In this document: piece after piece, positions 5,452 through 6,346 of the stretch
Position numbering within the stretch: position 1 is the stretch's first letter
How the letters are laid out: every line of letters starts with the position of its first letter
Source: an uncultured Collinsella sp.
Lineage (GTDB): Bacteria; Actinomycetota; Coriobacteriia; Coriobacteriales; Coriobacteriaceae
DNA length: 6,346 nucleotides
Direction: 5' to 3'
NCBI GenBank assembly: GCA_900553215.1
Contig: USCJ01000085.1
Location: 1-6,346 of the forward strand
The notes under the pieces: generated by a model
What the model was told of the DNA's origin: nothing
The model's input: only the letters and a program-made list of their open reading frames with translations
The model's database searches: none
Translations under genes and position numbers: made by a program

Positions 5452-5820
5452 GTGATTGATTCGGAACAGCTTAAGCAACATATGGTCAAGGCCGTAGAGG
5501 AGATTCGAGCCACCAATCCGATGGCCGGCTCCATCACCAACACGGTGACGATCGACTTTGTCGCCAACGCGCAGCTCGCCGTGGGCGGTTCGGCCGCCAT
5601 GGTCTATCTGCCCGACGAGGGCGAGGCGCTCGTTGCCGGCGGCGCCGCCATCTATCTCAACATGGGCACGCTCTTCCCCATCTACGAGCAGACGATTCCC
5701 CGCGCGGCCAAGGCGGCACACGACGCCGGCATGAACGCCCATCTGCCCAAACCGCTCGACTTTAGCAAGCTCAAAAACATACTCGCCTGTATCAAGAAAA
5801 ATGGGGCTGTTTCGCTATAG
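5452..5820 (+). CDS. Truncated hydroxyethylthiazole kinase (ThiM) N-terminus with receiver-domain-like tail
   Basis: This ORF encodes 122 residues from GTG 5452 to TAG 5818-5820. Residues ~14-93 match the ThiM N-terminal third: NP..GSITNTVTIDFVANAQLA.GGSAAM (23-50), then GAAIYLNMGTL (64-74) and the AAKAAHDAG helix (85-93). ThiM phosphorylates the thiazole precursor of thiamine and is normally ~260-280 residues. The expected next segment (..VLDPVG..) and the whole kinase C-terminus, with its ATP and catalytic residues, are absent. Instead residues 94-118 read MNAHLPKPLDFSKLKNILACI, the form of the last strand and helix of a response-regulator receiver domain, with the conserved Lys100-Pro101. 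The histidine usual before ITN is glycine (Gly26). Kinase activity is not expected. It keeps a TPP riboswitch, terminator and good ribosome binding site. It is best read as a chimeric remnant; function, if any, is unknown. Confidence 0.75.
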   Translation: MIDSEQLKQHMVKAVEEIRATNPMAGSITNTVTIDFVANAQLAVGGSAAMVYLPDEGEALVAGGAAIYLNMGTLFPIYEQTIPRAAKAAHDAGMNAHLPKPLDFSKLKNILACIKKNGAVSL

Positions 5821-5861
5821 TTTGTGCTCAACCACCATGCGCAGTAGAAAGGAAGCCAACG

Positions 5862-6341
5862 ATGTTTAGGCCCTTACGTCGAAAGAAACGCGCCATCACC
5901 GACGAGAAAGCGCGCGAACTGCTCGCTACCTGCAAGCGCGGCGTCTTTGCCGTCAACGGCGATGATGGCTACCCCTATGCCATTCCCGTCAACTACTTCT
6001 TTGACGCCGAGCACGACAAGATTTATTTCCATGGCGCCAAGGCTGGCCACAAGGTCGATTCACTCAGGCATGATGATAAAGTCTGCTTTACCGTTTACGG
6101 CAACGTGTGGTACAAGGACGGCGACTGGGCTCCCTACGTTATGAGTACCGTTGTCTTTGGTCGTTGTCGCCTGGTAGATGAAGCGCCCGCGTTTATCGAG
6201 GACAAAGTCCGTCAGCTCGCGCTTAAGTACTACCCTTCTGCCGAAGAAGTCGAGGAGGAGATCGCCAAAGACATAAAGGGCGTCCAGCTCTACGAGATTT
6301 CGATTGAACATCTTTGCGGCAAGCAGATTCATGAAAAGTAA
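5862..6341 (+). CDS. Pyridoxamine 5'-phosphate oxidase family protein, NimA-like flavin-binding
   Basis: This 159-residue split-barrel protein is complete, from ATG 5862 to TAA 6339-6341. AAAGGA lies 8-9 nt upstream of the start. The order of motifs is that of the NimA/nitroimidazole-resistance-like branch: ITDEKARELLATCKRGVFAV (12-31), then DGYPYAIPVNYFF (35-47) on the first strands, then KIYFHGAKAGHKVDSLR (53-69), the FMN-phosphate-contacting region with His57, and a VCFTVYG strand (74-80). The C-terminal helix is acidic (128-137) and ends in a final barrel strand. Such proteins bind FMN or heme and reduce small molecules; members confer nitroimidazole resistance in anaerobes, but most have unknown substrates and this one cannot be assigned. 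It starts 41 nt after the ThiM-like ORF with no terminator between, so it may be co-transcribed under the TPP riboswitch. A lone TATAGT at 5816-5821 without a clear -35 is a weak internal promoter candidate. Confidence 0.88.
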   Translation: MFRPLRRKKRAITDEKARELLATCKRGVFAVNGDDGYPYAIPVNYFFDAEHDKIYFHGAKAGHKVDSLRHDDKVCFTVYGNVWYKDGDWAPYVMSTVVFGRCRLVDEAPAFIEDKVRQLALKYYPSAEEVEEEIAKDIKGVQLYEISIEHLCGKQIHEK

Positions 6342-6346
6342 GCCTA

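Noticed and set aside
5821..5861. Terminator or remaining thiM sequence between the ThiM-like ORF and the PNPOx gene
   Set aside because: Only a ribosome binding site is visible. There is no hairpin, and no frame continues the missing kinase part, so a simple frameshift does not explain the truncation.

Overview
The window is GC-rich with densely packed genes. It carries a NimA-like flavin-binding family protein, a MetE C-terminal-like methyltransferase and a TPP riboswitch over a thiM-type gene. Together with the protein style this suggests a gut anaerobe of the Coriobacteriia, most like Collinsella. That assignment is an impression from sequence style, not a database result.

Layout. Positions 1-503 (+) hold the C-terminal 166 residues of an alpha/beta-hydrolase esterase whose start lies outside the window. 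A 10-bp stem hairpin at 506-539, with a T-tract on each side, separates it from four genes read leftward. From upstream to downstream these are a HAD/Cof-type phosphatase (5126-4218), a LysR-type regulator (4207-3311, only 10 nt after the phosphatase), a MetE C-terminal-like cobalamin-independent methyltransferase (3155-2022) and a uracil/xanthine permease of the NCS2/NAT family (1899-565). The phosphatase and regulator look like one transcript. The methyltransferase and the permease each appear to have their own promoter. The methyltransferase promoter region contains a T-N11-A LysR box centred near -66 of a candidate start site, so the adjacent LysR protein is its obvious candidate regulator.

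The 325-bp gap at 5127-5451 is divergent and rich in signals. It holds two inverted copies of a 35-nt palindrome-ended repeat, outward-facing candidate promoters whose -35 hexamers lie inside the repeat copies, a TPP riboswitch aptamer (5296-5387), a strong intrinsic terminator (5400-5429) and a Shine-Dalgarno sequence held in a small hairpin. To the right (+) are a 122-residue ORF and, 41 nt later, a complete NimA-like pyridoxamine-5'-phosphate-oxidase-fold protein.

The most unusual object is the 122-residue ORF. Its first ~93 residues match the N-terminal part of hydroxyethylthiazole kinase (ThiM), but the last ~29 read like the C-terminal end of a response-regulator receiver domain, including the KP motif. 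It still has a complete-looking TPP riboswitch, terminator and ribosome binding site. The simplest reading is a gene remnant made by deletion or recombination at a shared 'AGM' stretch. A functional chimera or an assembly error are the alternatives. No CRISPR array, tRNA, rRNA or transposase gene was seen.
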